DNA of 64,000 bases from Pleurotus djamor (taxonomy: Eukaryota > Basidiomycota > Agaricomycetes > Agaricales > Pleurotaceae), in the NCBI GenBank assembly GCA_029747585.1, contig JAPEVF010000177.1, forward strand, positions 1-64,000. Reading direction: 5' to 3'. Of this stretch, positions 1-11,916 are shown piece by piece; the first letter of the stretch is position 1, and every line of letters begins with the position of its first letter. Position numbers and translations under genes: made by a program. Under the pieces are notes generated by a model. The model was not told the origin of the DNA. It was given only the letters and a program-made list of their open reading frames with translations, and did no database searches.

Positions 1-124
1 CATTTTGACCGCATGGCTTTTGACTACACGAAGCTCAAGCCACTTGTACGTTTACTCTCTTTTTTGTCTTTGCTCGAGTTCATTCCTTTTCGTTTAGGAT
101 CATACGCTGCTCCTTAACTACTAG
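1..124 (+). CDS. 3' end of an unidentified gene (partial)
   Basis: The first 45 bases read openly in frame 1. They are followed by a plausible intron of about 62 bp (GTACGT donor at 46, TTTAG acceptor at about 107) and a short last exon ending in TAG at 122-124. The predicted C-terminus is HFDRMAFDYTKLKPL followed by DHTLLLNY. I do not recognise the family. The splice model is the only support, so this could also be fortuitous. Confidence 0.35.
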
Positions 125-428
125 CTCGAAGCCCAGGGCTCATATTTTTTGAATCTCAACGTTGCATCTACTGTTTGTATTGTATCACATATCTTTAATA
201 CTTGTTCATGTTTCATGGTCAGTCATGGAGTATATCGTCAAGGTATAAAGGTATCAGGTATTGCCATATTTATATGGCCCTCCGTTCGTTATACACAGTT
301 GGGGTACAAGCTGACACGGTCTTCCTGAAATGCAGAGAGGGTGCCTCCTAGCGGAATCTGGACCAAAAAGGGGCTTCTGGCCACGCCACCATTGACGCCC
401 AGCGACGACCTCATCCGATGCCGCAGGA

Positions 429-2155
429 ATGAGAGAGCGAAACCCGCCGCTAGTCTTCCAGCCCACCTCTTTCCCATGCGGTCGTTTCATTCAGAATCGC
501 TTGGTCAAGGTGAGTCCAATCTCTGGCTCTCGGGGTTGAGAAATCGTCCATTGAAGTTCACTTGAGGTCGCGATGTACGAACACCTTTCGTCGCTGTTTG
601 GAGGCCCTCCAAACCCACTTCATTGGGCTATCTACTCGCGGTGGTCAAGCGCAGAATGGGGCATGATTGTAACCGGAAATGTCCAAGTTTGTGGTGACCA
701 TCTCACCTTGGGCCGGGATCTCGTCATCCCCAAGAAATTGACAAACGCGTCTCTGGAACCTTTCAAGCGGCTAGCTTCTGCGATGCATACGTCAGTCAAG
801 AGTTTGGCAATCATGCAGCTTTCTCACTCAGGCAGGCAGTCTGCGAACGTGATTGGTGGACGCCTCGATTTTTCGCGACCACTTGCGCCGAGTGCGATAC
901 GCGTCGGTTCTTCGTCGTCTACGCGACTTTCAGCTGCGATTCACCGTCTTGCTTTCCGAACACCCAAAGCTATGTGCAAGGACGATATTGACTACGTGAT
1001 CGACGCTTTCGTTCGAGGAGCACGTACCGCTATTCAGGCAGGCTTCGATGGTATTCAGCTACATGCTGCGCATGGATGTTGGTGCCCTTCTTAGCCACTG
1101 TACGTGACTTTGCTGATATACATGCTTTTAGACTTACTTTCTCAGTTCCTTTCAGCCAAGGTAGGTACGTTCTCCAGCTCATTCCGTTACTCCATGGGTC
1201 TCAGCCTTCTCGAACAGACAAACTTGCGTCGAGATGGCTATAGCGCTGCGAACGGCTTGCGACTCATTAACGAAATCATTGTTCAAATCCGTCATGAAGC
1301 ACCTCCGCAGTTCATTATTGGTGTCAAAATCAACGCCGCTGACTACGCATCAAGTGCCACTGTCGACCATGCTCTAGCTCATGTTGTCGGCCTAGCATCC
1401 TCCGGTAATGTCGACTTCATCGAAATCAGTGGAGGTGACTATGAGAATCCAGGTACGTACTGCTCATATACGCGCATACACATTGTCGTTTGACATGCTT
1501 GGTTGCAGAATTCATGGCGGCGAGTCAGACTCTGTCATCGAGGCAGGGGTTCTTCTCCCAGTTTTCCCAAGAAGCCCTGGCTGCTCTAGACAAGGCCCAG
1601 TATGATCGCCCTCGACCGTTGGTGATATTGACTGGTGGTTTTTCTGCGCCGTCTCAAATGTACTCAGCGCTCCAATGCAAGCATGCAGACCTTCTCGGAA
1701 TCGGGCGCTATTCGGTTATGTTCCCCGAGCTACCTCTACTCCTTCGGCAACAAGAGGCAAAGGGTTTGCCCCCATCTACCGCCTCTTTTGGTGCGCGACC
1801 TCTCGTAGAGATGAATTCGGTGGCCCCACAATCAGGCATATGTGCTTGGCTTTGGAATGAAATCGCACAAGTCAAATTGGTTGGCTCTGGTGTTGGTATT
1901 GCTTGGTACACTGTAACCCTACGTCGTATGGCAGAGACCGAGGAACATCAACCTCAATCCGACCCACGAATCAGGGATTATAACGATACCCTCCAACTCG
2001 ACATGACTCCTCTCAGAGCGGTGGCCAGCATGTGGCTTTGGCTCGGACCCAACTATCCCGACGTTCACACAGTGAACCTCCGCGCCCTAATGTTTTGCCT
2101 ATTGTTCCTTCTCATGGGTGCAATTGCTGTCGACACTTGGCGGCGTTTGTCATGA
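429..2155 (+). CDS. NADH:flavin oxidoreductase / old yellow enzyme family protein
   Basis: A five-exon model (429-509, 567-1077, 1132-1160, 1218-1452, 1509-2155) gives exactly 500 residues. The start ATG at 429 was chosen because it adds the usual N-terminus (FQP..FPCGRFIQNRLVK) that splices onto VAMYEHLSSLFGG. The longest simple open frame, which begins at 573, would lose it. The order fits FMN-binding TIM-barrel OYE proteins: NRLVK-AMYEH, GMIVTGNVQV, the substrate-binding QLSHSGRQS, QLHAAHGYLLSQFLS, RRDGYS..NGLRLI, FIEISGGDYENP, TGGF and LLGIGR. Family members use NAD(P)H to reduce alkenes or related acceptors. The C-terminus carries a hydrophobic stretch (LMFCLLFLLMGAIAV) ending five residues before the stop, suggesting a tail anchor. 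This group is often called NADH oxidase in fungi. The substrate cannot be told from sequence. Confidence 0.9.
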
Positions 2156-3541
2156 TGATACATGCGGTATAGGCTTCTGATGAACGCTGCCGTAACCGCG
2201 TAAACTGTGTCGAGGGACGCTATCCAGGACATTGGTGCTGCTTCGTAACTCCTCCCCTTCCAATGCGGAGCTCCTACGTAGGCTCGTTCCTAACGCCGCG
2301 AGTTCGCCCCACTCCCGTCAAGTCTTCAACCTTCAAGTTCAATACCTGACCCATGGTACATCTCATCATCTCGACCTCCCGTCCTGCCAGGTACATCATC
2401 AAAGAAAGAAAGATGTGTTGTTCGTCAATGCAATGTTCCTCCATATGTCAATGTCCATGTCAATTACGCCATCAAGTAGAGTCAACTTGACGTGATGTTT
2501 CGCGCGGGGATCACACATCCTATAACTGCCAAACGCCTGATCATACCTTGAAGTGGGCAGGATCCTTTCTGTTAGGACTCGGTGCTCAAGCTCCGGTGCT
2601 CAAGCACTGATCACTTTGATTCGTAAGGCACAATGGCAATCGCCTTTCGATACCCCATGGTTTTCGTTGGATGCACCCCGAACGTCAGCCCTCTCGGTGA
2701 ACCTCGGGTTGGGCCTCCTCACATTGGGCCGCCTCCTCAGGCCTCAGGCCCCGGTGCGGCTCGAAGAGTTGATCGAGTATGGTCACGCAACTCGCGTCGC
2801 TCAACGTGTGAAGAATGTACCTCGTTTTCTCATCATCACCAACGCAACAGCATTTCGCCTCCGAGTCAAAATGATCGCGGTTTACAACTACAAATCCGAT
2901 CATCAGGCGTTTGGCGTAAATTACTTACTGGCGTCTCATTGTTTCTCAGAATGCTGACAATGGATGGCGGCCCCTCTGCGGACTCACTTCAACCCACTGC
3001 GGGTCTGAGAACCTCTCCAATGTTTCGGGGTTTGGGCCCCGGGCCAGCGTTCGAAGAGTCTTTGGAGCCATGCCCTGTTTCTCTTGGCAGAAGCAACTGT
3101 GGCTTTCTTCGTCGGTGTTGCTTCGCGTGCTTGGTTCACAGGAACCAACGCCAACAGGACAAATGACCCCGCTATTTATATCAGCATAATGGTTCATAAA
3201 TGCCAAGGCACTGATCCAACGGTGTTTCCCTCTGGAGTTGGTAAACGTGCATTCCACAGCCCTTTGGCCGTGGCACTCGCGGTTGAGACTTTCGCATACC
3301 ATTCAACTGTGCATGCTACGATTCTCGCGCCCAACTTCCCCGTTGACGCATTGATGGGTAAACTCTATGAAACATCCCTGTCATGATTTCATCACGGGAT
3401 CGTATATTGATGAACACCAGTAGAATGTTCAAGATGCTCCCAATGAGAAGGTCGCCCATCTTATCTGTCATTTTTCTCGAGACTGGGACGGTCATTCGTC
3501 ATATTTTGGAACATATGGGACACTGATGCCCGGCTTTGGAC
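2156..3541. other. Gene-poor interval with unresolved coding-like stretches
   Basis: About 1.4 kb between the OYE gene and the first DUF3455 gene. Two plus-strand stretches look partly protein-like: about 2640-2950 (leucine-rich, LGLGLLTLGRLLRPQAPVRL) and about 3084-3386 (with a hydrophobic AEATVAFFVGVASRAWF). They do not join into a convincing gene, and I recognise no domain. The interval may hold a decayed or lineage-specific gene. A short direct repeat (GGTGCTCAAGC) lies near 2580-2605. Confidence 0.4.
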
Positions 3542-3543
3542 GA

Positions 3544-3550
3544 ATATAAA
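3544..3550 (+). promoter_or_regulatory. TATA box of the first DUF3455 gene
   Basis: ATATAAA lies about 92 bp upstream of the ATG at 3642, a normal distance for a strongly expressed secreted-protein gene in basidiomycetes. The leader downstream is pyrimidine-rich. Confidence 0.55.
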
Positions 3551-3641
3551 GGCTCTCCACCGAGAGACCTTTCTCCCCAGTGGCAAATTCTCTTTGAGTA
3601 TCAGCTACAGACACCCTCCCTGTCTTCTCGCCACCTTCGCA

Positions 3642-4511
3642 ATGCTTTCCTTCTCCGTCTTTGCTCTCGCTCTCGCTTCGGTCTCTGTGGTTTACGCCGC
3701 TCCCAGTTTGAAGATTTCTGGTTGCGATATTTCGAATGCTCGCATCAACTTCCCAGAAGGTCAAACGGGACTTGCGGCTCCAGCTGCATCTCCATCCTTC
3801 ATTGGTGTTGCCATTGGCGTGCAGAATTACACCTGTAGCGACTCTGGTACTTTCACGTAGGCACTGAACAATTTTACTCGTGGAAATCTTACTCACCCTC
3901 ATCTCATTTATACAGGAGCACCGGCGCTGTTGCCGAACTCTTCGACATCTCTTGCCTAGTCGGAACCTCAGAGTTCAACAGAGTGCAAGACAACTTCTTC
4001 AATGTTTGGAAGCTCCTACCGAAAGGCGTCACCGCCGACAAGGTCATCGGCTTGCTTCATCTCGCAAAAACGCCTGTCATCCTTGGTCAACATTTCTTCA
4101 TCACCAATCCACTTACCGGAGTTGGGCTGAGCCCCAAGTGGGATTTCACGTCCCAGGGCGCTACGAAAGGCAATCCAAATGCCTTTGTGGTTGGGGCTCG
4201 TTCTGGTGGCATTCCCGCTCCTACTGGAGCGAAAGACGTCGATTGGCTTTCTTTGAATGGTGTTCAAGGTGGCCTTGCGAGCCAGGTATTCAGGGTTGAC
4301 ACAAGAGGAGGACAACCTCCTGCTTCAGTATGTTACTCCTTCAACTTTTGTGTCTGTCTTTTGGACCTTCATGACTTTTACTCTTTTCAGTGTGCTCCTG
4401 GTTCGACTACCAGCGTGAAGTACGCTTCAAAGTATTGTAAGTAGTCCCACGTTCTTCTTTCGAACGTTGTTGACCTCCCATCCAGGGCTCATGGGAGGGT
4501 CTGTCCACTAA
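3642..4511 (+). CDS. Secreted DUF3455 protein, copy 1
   Basis: Four exons (3642-3856, 3916-4327, 4391-4436, 4486-4511) give 232 residues. A signal peptide (MLSFSVFALALASVSVVYA) is followed by the mature start APSLKISGCDISNA. DUF3455 hallmarks follow in order: IGVQNYTC, AVAELFDISCL, LGQHFFITNP, SPKWDF, VPAPTG-like IPAPTGAKDVDWL, VFRVDTRGGQPPAS, and a Cys in CAPGSTTSVKYASKYW. The last exon encodes only WLMGGSVH, and the same tiny exon exists in copy 2. The family is widespread in fungi and bacteria with no established activity. Some database entries call it malate dehydrogenase, which the sequence does not support. The protein is expected to be extracellular or cell-wall associated. It is a tandem duplicate of the gene at 5194. 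Confidence 0.9.
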
Positions 4512-5193
4512 GCTTTAGCTTGACCGGCGACCCTGATTGTTGTTCATGGTTTGAACCAACCACCTCCGACTAAAATCATAGCATATCGTCCTGTAATCTA
4601 TCAATCCAAACCAATCCTCCCCGTCACCTCCATCTTCTACAGGGTTTTAACCAGACGACTCTAGGTGTATCAACAATCGTCATTGTCCGCGGGGTGAATT
4701 CTCGGTCATTTAACTGACCGTCTCACCAACACCCTGATCTACCTGTGTGGCGTGCGGGGCGCTCTCCAGCACCCTTGCAGCTTGATCCGTCGGTGTGTAC
4801 AAAGTGTGGGCCTTTCACAATGGGTTAGCCGTTCTCCAATCCTGCTGATCTGGCTCGTTGTATCGCTCCTCAGAGGCATCATCATCTTCCATTTTCTGGA
4901 GACCTCATAAACTCGTTTCTCGAAGAACGTAGTGATCTGTGAGCACTCCGACTCCGACTCGCACATTCTACTGTCATGATGTTGCTCTAGTGTGTGATTT
5001 TTCAGTCACAAGGAGGCTTTTCTTGAATGAAATAGGAAAATGAAACGTAGGATTACCTAGCATCGGTCTCAAACTGGAATGACCCTGAAGTGCGCCGGTG
5101 CAGGATTGCAATGCATAAAACCAAGAGCAATGCTGACTTTTCGTCTTCTCCATTCAATTGTTCTTCACTCACCCCAGTCCTTCTTTTTTCAAA
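4512..5193. other. Intergenic spacer between the DUF3455 copies
   Basis: About 680 bp with no credible gene. A CATAAAA box at 5114-5120 lies about 75 bp upstream of the second copy's ATG and probably serves as its TATA element. It is followed by a CT-rich leader (about 5145-5190). Confidence 0.5.
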
Positions 5194-6049
5194 ATGACAT
5201 TCTTTCCATTTTTCGTCCTACTTTCAGCAATCGTCGTCTTCGCTATCCCTGCTCCCAAGCTCTCTGGGTGCAACATCTCGAATGCCAAGTTGCCTCTCCC
5301 AGCTGGCCAAACCGGTCTCGCACCGCCTACTTCAACCCCGTCGTATATATCTGTAGCTATCGGCGTCCAGAATTATACATGCACTGACGCTGGGACTTTC
5401 ACGTAAGCTTTTCATAGGCTCCCTGATTTTATCGCTGACGCTTGGATCGCAGGAGCGCAGGCGCGGTCGCTGAATTATTCGATATTTCTTGCCTTTACGG
5501 CACTCCTGCATTCAACAGTATTGAAGGCGTGTTTTACGCGGCGTGGAAAATCTTGCCCAAAGGCATTTCCACATCCAAAGTTATTTCTCTCCTTCATTTG
5601 GCGAAGACACCCACCGTCTTGGGTCAACATTATTTCATCACCAATCCCATCACGGGCAGCGGCATCAGCCCAATATGGGACTTTGCATCTCAAGGTGCAA
5701 CCAAGGGCAACTCCGACGCATTCGTTGTCGGAGCTCGCCTTGGTGGACTTCCTGCGCCTACCGGGTCCAAAGATGTCGACTGGTTGCTGATCGGCGGTGT
5801 TCAAGGCAAACTCGCAGACCAAATTTACCGCGTGGATACCGTCGGAGGACAACCACCTGCCTCTGTAAGTTTACTATCCCACGTTGACGCTGGATGCAAA
5901 CCCTGCCCAATAGTGTAAACCTGGATCGACAACGAGCGTGAAGTACGCCTCAAAGTATTGTGAATCTTTCGCGATTTCAATCTTGCCGTCGATGCCACAT
6001 TGCTGACTGAGAATGTCTAGGGCTCATGGGTGGCTCTATAGCGGCCTAA
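5194..6049 (+). CDS. Secreted DUF3455 protein, copy 2
   Basis: Four exons (5194-5402, 5453-5864, 5914-5959, 6021-6049) give 231 residues. Exons 2 and 3 are exactly as long (412 and 46 bp) as in copy 1. The ATG at 5194 starts a signal peptide (MTFFPFFVLLSAIVVFA); no ATG upstream in frame is better placed. The mature protein begins IPAPKLSGCNISNA and keeps the family motifs IGVQNYTC, AVAELFDISCL, LGQHYFITNP, LPAPTGSKDVDWL and VDTVGGQPPAS, with C-terminus YASKYWLMGGSIAA. The function of DUF3455 is unknown. Conserved intron positions show the pair arose by tandem duplication, and both copies look intact. Confidence 0.9.
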
Positions 6050-6371
6050 TTTATCTACGTTTCATACTGTAAAGTACGCCGGATGTTACTTGCACATACT
6101 TCATACCTTGCGCGGATTCTCTGACATTAGTCCGCGGAACTTTGGTCTACCACGTGGGCTATGCCCCTGAATCAGTTGATTGAAATTCAACTTGTCCCCG
6201 ACGTTAGTCCGAAGGTTTGTCGCTCCTCCATCCATCCATGCGGAGCCTGATATGCTTCATAATCATATTTTATCGATGTCAATGATGACGATGCAGATAA
6301 ATAGCTCATCCGGAGCGGTCGACCCTTCTCACACCCTTGACTCTTGACCACCACCAAATAGTAGCCGAAGT

Positions 6372-7661
6372 ATGCCTGCCTCGAAGACTGTGAAACTCAA
6401 CACTGGCGCAGAGATGCCCACAGTTTCCCTTGGTTTGTGCTTCGTATTCCATACAGGATGCGATACTTACTGGATCTCATACAGGAACTTGGAAGTCCAA
6501 GCCCGGAGCTGTCGAGCACGCCGTCGAATATGCCTTGAAAAATGCAGGCTACAAGGGAATCGACACTGCGACGGCGTATTCCAACGAACCTGAGGTTGGC
6601 CAGGGTATCAAAGCTTCTAATGTTCCTCGCGAGTCGTTCTTCCTTACGACCAAACTTGACAACTTCGACCAGTCGACTGCGGAAAAAGCTCTGAACGACT
6701 CCCTGAACTGGTTGGACACTCCTTATCTTGACCTCTGTAAGCGATAATGAGATTTTTGTGGGGATCCACTGAAGTTGTTTCCTTTTTTCAGGGCTCATGC
6801 ATTGGCCTGCTCCCATGAAACGGGTTGACGGAAAGGAGTTACCGGATAAGACTGTGCGTAAAATACTACCCGTGACCAGTCATTGCTAGCTCACGGCAGC
6901 CGTCATTCCCAGCTCGATTGGCTCGACGCGTGGAAGGAAATGGAGAGACTCTTTTTGGCTTATCCAGAGAAAGTCAAAGCGATTGGTAAGGCGAAAAGTT
7001 GATTTGTGACCTACTTCGATGGCTTATCTCCCCCGTAGGTGTATCTAACTTTTCGATCGAGTTCCTGGAGCGTCTCTTGGCTGTTGCCAAGGTTGTCCCA
7101 GCTGTAAACCAAATTGAGCTTCACCCGTAAGCCACTTCCGTATACAGTCCTTTCCACGAAAGCTCACCGGTTGTTCGAACGTTCAGTTCTTGCCCCCAAC
7201 AAGAACTGGTCGATTATTGTACTAAGAAGGGCATTGTCGTGACAGCCTACTCCCCATTGGGATCTGACAACTCTCCCCTACTCAAGAATGAAGTGGTCTT
7301 GGAAATCGCGAACAAATACTCTGTCTCTCCTGCGAATGTGTTGATTTCCCTTCAGGCCAACAGGCCAAACGTTACTGGTATGTTTTTGTGATAATACCAT
7401 CTTCCTCTAGCTGAACCTCGTCTCTCAGTCTTACCAAAGTCAGTTACTCCGGAGCGCATCCTTGGTAAGAGTTTTTAATTGATCAACGTCTGATATGCCT
7501 GGTCTAACTTTGATGTTATATATTAAGCCAACGCCAACATCATCGATTTGACTGAGGAAGATGTGCAGAAGTTGAACGACATTGACAAGACTCATCACTT
7601 CCGTGCTTGCCACCCCAACTGGACTGGCTGGGGGTCTCTTGGCTTCACCGATTGCAATTAG
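6372..7661 (+). CDS. Aldo/keto reductase
   Basis: Eight exons (6372-6432, 6485-6736, 6792-6853, 6913-6985, 7039-7126, 7187-7377, 7429-7464, 7528-7661) give 298 residues, within the usual length of NADPH-dependent AKRs (GCY1/YPR1-like group). Motifs visible: start MPASKTVKLNTGAEMPTVSLGTW; GIDTATAYSNEPEVG, carrying the catalytic Asp and Tyr; FFLTTKLDN with the catalytic Lys; LDLWLMHWPAP with the catalytic His; KAIGVSNFS; AVNQIELHP; and VLPKSVTPERI for cofactor binding. The C-terminus ends HPNWTGWGSLGFTDCN. It reduces carbonyls on small aldehydes or ketones, probably in the cytosol. The substrate is not predictable. Confidence 0.93.
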
Positions 7662-7803
7662 GTTTTCCGAGACACCAGCAGTAAAATTATCTGTTTTTAT
7701 AGAACATTGTTCCCCTGAGCTCCTGAATGATTACGTGATACTAAGTACTTATGTCTCACTCGGNCCGGNCCGTCTCCTTCCTGGTTCGAAGTTTCGAACC
7801 GCG

Positions 7804-10192
7804 ATGGCTTCGGTCGACATTCAGCCCAACCTTCCGGTAGGACGGCAGGAGGCTGCACGCATCCGCCGCACCTTACATCGGTGAATCATAACGATCGTNN
7901 TTNTATCATATCGAATAGCACTCACTCTAGCGTAGTTTGAAGGACTCGGAACTGNNACTTCCCAGTGGCTCTTCGTCGACAGCTGCCCGTACAGNTNTTC
8001 AAAAAGCCACNTCACGGCTGAACGCAGCGAATATCAGCGAATCTGTGTATAGGAAGCAGCTTGANGAAGCCNTCGCNAATCTCGAATCTACCCGTNAGTA
8101 ANAGTCANGCAAGACGATGAATCNNNNGAANCNTGATAGGAACCCCAGAAAGTGAAGTCGNCCGACTTCGCCTCCAGGAAANNCGTACCCGACAAGTNCT
8201 ACTTCTTCTNCAAACCCTCAACCGTAAAGAGAGCATCAGATCTCAACGCTTCTCTGAAATACGGATNCTGATTGATGAACTCAGGTAAATAAGTAAGTTC
8301 TGNGTAAATTAAGCNCGACTGAACCTTTCNTCAGAAAAAGTCTGGGAAATATCGTGATACAGGTACCNTTGCATCTTCAAAATAACTTTCCGTCTCATCA
8401 AGCTTGACCCGTAGCCCCATGTCAGCCCTCCAAAGCCAATGGAACTGGTCACNACACCCAAGCAAACGACTTACCTACGTGACACGNTAATAGTAGGCCC
8501 CTCGCTCGTACAACCCCCAGCTCTACTGATAGCATGCTGAGTCCGCNNATGGATATCATGCCCACCTTCTCAACCTATCACGCACCATGGATCAAGAAGA
8601 TCCTATCCCTGCACTCCGAGCTTCGATTGCCAGGTCCCTCTGCATTTCAGAAGCTGATCCTCGAGTAGATGCTTTGTTGTATGAGTATTACNCAGCTCTT
8701 CGAAGTGATNGCTGATATATCAGGNGGANTAGGACAAAACTCGTCGATCGCGCNAAGTTAAAAGNTAGGANAGGGGTGTCCTATCAGAGCGTCCTACCAT
8801 CNGAGCNTTCAGATNGAGCTCTGNCAACGATGTCAACTNTTANNAAATTAGTGGTGAGTNCATCGCCTGTTTGANGGNCCAGAGACTAAGCCCAGATCAT
8901 CNTAGGACGGTAAACGCAGAGAACTCCAAGAACTTTCTGACCTTACCACGGCCCTTATACATCTGTCCTACAATTATATTGACTCGGTAATCGTTCATAC
9001 ATTTCTTTGNGACNNATTCCCTCCTTAAATNTGCCTCCAATAGACTCAACGCTTCAATAGTGATACCTCGCGAGGNATCCTAGAATCGCTTCTTGANGAG
9101 TCGTCTTNCNTATGCGGAAAGAGTCCATACGTCGACACCCTCAGAAACTCCATAATGCATATGCCACGCGATCCATCATCAATGGNAAAGTGGANTAGTC
9201 GGTCCAACCTGGTGCGTGTCTTAATACCAGAATTTGNTCCAAAACTTCTACTAGAAATTCCNCCAGAAGCACGACGATCGTGTCAACCAGCTGAAAGACC
9301 TCATCGCACGATGTAAGCTTCACCGTTCAGTGGNAAGGATACATTTTTAACGNAATTGTAGCCCAACNACGACTGCCTCCTGCCCTCGGGTTGACTATCA
9401 CANCATCATNTGGTNAACCNNNTGAGGCTGCACAGGCTTTGATTGGTACGTAGCACTGCTTGAGTCCTTCAAGTCCGNCCTGAGTGTTCAATGGANTGCA
9501 GCAAAATACAAAGAAGACCGAGTGCAAGCCGAGGCGTACATTATCAAGCTGTTGGAACGAAAGGGGGAAAAGGTTGTCAAGGCTAGCAAGTTGGTTCAGG
9601 ATGCGGAGAAAACCATACAAGATGGGAAATCTCTCGTTGGAGGCAAATCGGAGACTAGGGCTGNCCATCATTAGATTCAAACCCAGCGGTCTCGGTCGTA
9701 TTTANTNATANNGGTCTCTACTACTTGTCCAGAATATCACNCGAGTCGTTGAAACACTTTCTACTATGCTTGACGATTTCGTTCACGACGATTTTACCCC
9801 TACAACCTTGCTCAAAGCCTTTGGCGGCNTTGAGGAAGTTTCACCCAGGGATGAGAGTCTCAATGTGAGTTCCCCATCATATCTAACGTCCCTTGTCACC
9901 GCCCTCTAAGTTCGNAACGTCTACCTCAGCATTCTCGCTTTTTTCGCAAAGCCTTGGACCCAGATAGTGAAGAGGACTTGAATGATCTGTACGCATGACA
10001 ACATTTCCTCTGAACGGTGTTGATATTGGTCTCTGTNAAATACCTAGGTTAGCCTTCCAAGACCTTGTAATGAAGGAAGGATGCCATGGGGCCATCTATG
10101 CCATGTACGACCATAACGGCAAGCGATGGGCTCTCATGTCTGTCGCTGTGGAACACTTCAACTCCACTGGCATCAGCGCGTTCATTGGGTGA
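7804..10192 (+). CDS. Coiled-coil hypothetical protein (interrupted by Ns)
   Basis: The ATG at 7804 begins MASVDIQPNLPVGRQEAARI, splices after about 60 bp, and continues with SSSTAARTVQKATSRLNAA and a long helical, Leu/Arg/Gln-rich region (for example RTRQ-LLLLQTLNRKE near 8190-8230). Further segments are SDLTTALIHLSYNYIDS near 8940-8985; KYKEDRVQAEAYIIKLLERK near 9510-9560; and VVETLSTMLDDFVHDDF near 9745-9800. Introns of about 50 bp separate many of them. The composition indicates extended coiled coils, as in a cytoskeletal, kinetochore or motor-adaptor protein, but I do not recognise the family. The end is uncertain: an acidic LDPDSEEDLND segment near 9955-9986 may be the true C-terminal part. 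More than 40 Ns break the frames. Confidence 0.45.
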
Positions 10193-10554
10193 TAACGAGT
10201 ACGGTAAATTGTATACGTAGTTCTAGTTGTCGGACCTATGGCGNTACTTGAGAACACATGCAGTTAGGGTAAAGTGAGAGTGGGACCCGGAATGAGCAGA
10301 GCTCCGGGATATGTTACTGGTTCTACGTTCTTGGTTTAATTCTCTGTCAGTGGCGGAGCATGTGGATCAGTCATGTGGTTCTGCGCAAGCAATCCAGAGT
10401 TCCGGGGGTATCATAATGCCTGAGTGGGATGAACGCCATATAAGTGAGTGATTCAGGAAGGCATGGAGCCAGTAACGAGTCAAAGGCATCATTGGGTAAG
10501 NTGAAGACATCCTTTGCGTATTCGGGATCTAATGGTTATAAGATAGACTAGCTC

Positions 10555-11166
10555 ATGGATGCCGTGGCGGGCGACGTGATTTTCAAGTATGGGAAAGTAA
10601 CAAAGAGGTTCCCAGCGAAAGACCGCATCAAGAGTAGAGAGGGAATAGGTGTTTGGAAATATGCCGNTAAGGCATGGAAGCTATTCAACAGNACCAAAAC
10701 ACTCGAACAGAGACGAAAGGAGTATGCTCGCGCAGATACCAAGAGGCTACCGATGGGGAACTACCAAATAATCGCAGGTACCGTCGAAGAGGATGGGAAG
10801 ACTACCCAGGGTTTCGCTATTGTCGTCCGNTGGTCAANAGGAACCTTCTTCACNTTTCAGAAGAGTGATTCAAGGCTGTTCAGGAAAGCGTTAGAGGGGG
10901 AGGGGATATCCCACAGCAGGACGTCNAATGATTGGGTTCGGTAAGTCCATTGACTCTTAGCCACGGTCATGAGNTGNTTATGATTACTCTATAGAATCAA
11001 CCGAGGATGTCTAATCGCCAAAAAACTCTTTGNGAGAGACTGTCAAGGCTTCGTGGAGAGGGACGTGGGGGAGCCATTGATGTTTATTGATGTGCATTTG
11101 GGAACNTCCAGTGAACAGGCGATCGAGATGGTCGATATCATCACGGCATGGGGAAACCGGCCCTAA
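10555..11166 (+). CDS. Hypothetical protein, two exons
   Basis: The ATG at 10555 opens a frame (MDAVAGDVIFKYGKVTKRFP) that runs to 10940. It splices over a 54-bp intron (GTAAGT..ATAG) and continues from 10995 to TAA at 11164-11166, about 185 residues. It is rich in Lys/Arg. Segments include GNYQIIAGTVEEDGKTTQGF, RTxNDWVRINRGCLIAKKLF and LMFIDVHLGTSSEQAIEMV. No family is recognised. It lies between the coiled-coil gene and the phosphatase, and several Ns fall within it. It is coding by splice and frame evidence only. Confidence 0.4.
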
Positions 11167-11233
11167 TNGGAGTTNTNNNGNNANATNGANTNATNNGACA
11201 TTNNTNCCTCTACGCAGGTGGGGCTAGGNGTCG

Positions 11234-11822
11234 TCAAGCGTCCAGTGAATGAGTGATTTGTGCGGTACTTTGNGCGNCCCCAGCATCGCCGAAAAGCGCC
11301 ATGCGGTCTTTCCGCTGCTTTGGTAGTTCGTCAACCTCAAGGCTAACCTCCCCACGAAGTTCCAGCTCCAAATCCTTGAGCTGCTGTATGAAGCTCGGNT
11401 TTGGCGAAATCTGCGGNCGNACGCGCAAAATCTGCCCTANAGCTGATTTAAGGCTCATATCGNGCTTNTTCATCAGATACGCGGCNACAACCATCGGNGA
11501 NCGTGAGATGCCCGCNACACAGTGNACCAGAATTTTCCCGGTNCCTNTTGTTNNAGGCGAGCGCTGCATCNATGATTTCACATGCNGAGTCNACAATCTT
11601 NGATATCGACGATGTTTGAGAGTCGGTTAGGGATAGTCGNTGGTAAGAGANTCCATCGACCTTGGACGACGGGTTGATTCCAACGCTCAGGACATGAGTC
11701 ACGGNATTGGCAGAGAGGAAGCGTGTGGATGAAGCNGCAGAGCACGGTCCAAGNTAGATGCCTGGNGCGACGANGGAGACAGCTTCAGACGATCCCTGAC
11801 CTTGAGCTTGTCGCTTGCCCAT
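11234..11822 (-). CDS. Dual-specificity protein phosphatase
   Basis: Read on the minus strand from ATG at 11822 (MGKRQAQGQGSSEAVS). The order fits a small DSP domain: PGIxLGPCSxASSTRFLSA, VTHVLSVG with a conserved hydrophobic core strand, LSLTDSQTS, then the phosphatase loop GKILxHCxAGISxxPMV matching HCxxGxSRSP (catalytic Cys and Arg, the latter under an N). AAYLMxKxDMSLKSA follows. The C-terminal tail is LQILR-type helix then VDELPKQRKDRMALFGDAG. The reading switches frame near 11540-11600, exactly where Ns cluster, so this is a sequencing artefact rather than a real frameshift. It removes phosphate from Ser/Thr/Tyr on proteins. It lies 94 bp downstream of the XPG-like gene on the same strand. 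Confidence 0.75.
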
Positions 11823-11916
11823 GAAGTCGTGGATGAAGTTAGAAAGAAAGAAGCACAGAAGTCGCGGACTTGANANNCACNGCAATTGGATCTCCGGCTG
11901 AACCTTATCGCCGAAC

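Noticed and set aside
254..490. Minus-strand open frame of 78 codons before the OYE gene
   Set aside because: It overlaps the first OYE exon on the opposite strand, shows no motif, and is probably chance.
11448..11596. A real frameshift in the dual-specificity phosphatase
   Set aside because: The frame change coincides with clustered Ns at the catalytic loop and is best explained by base-calling gaps.
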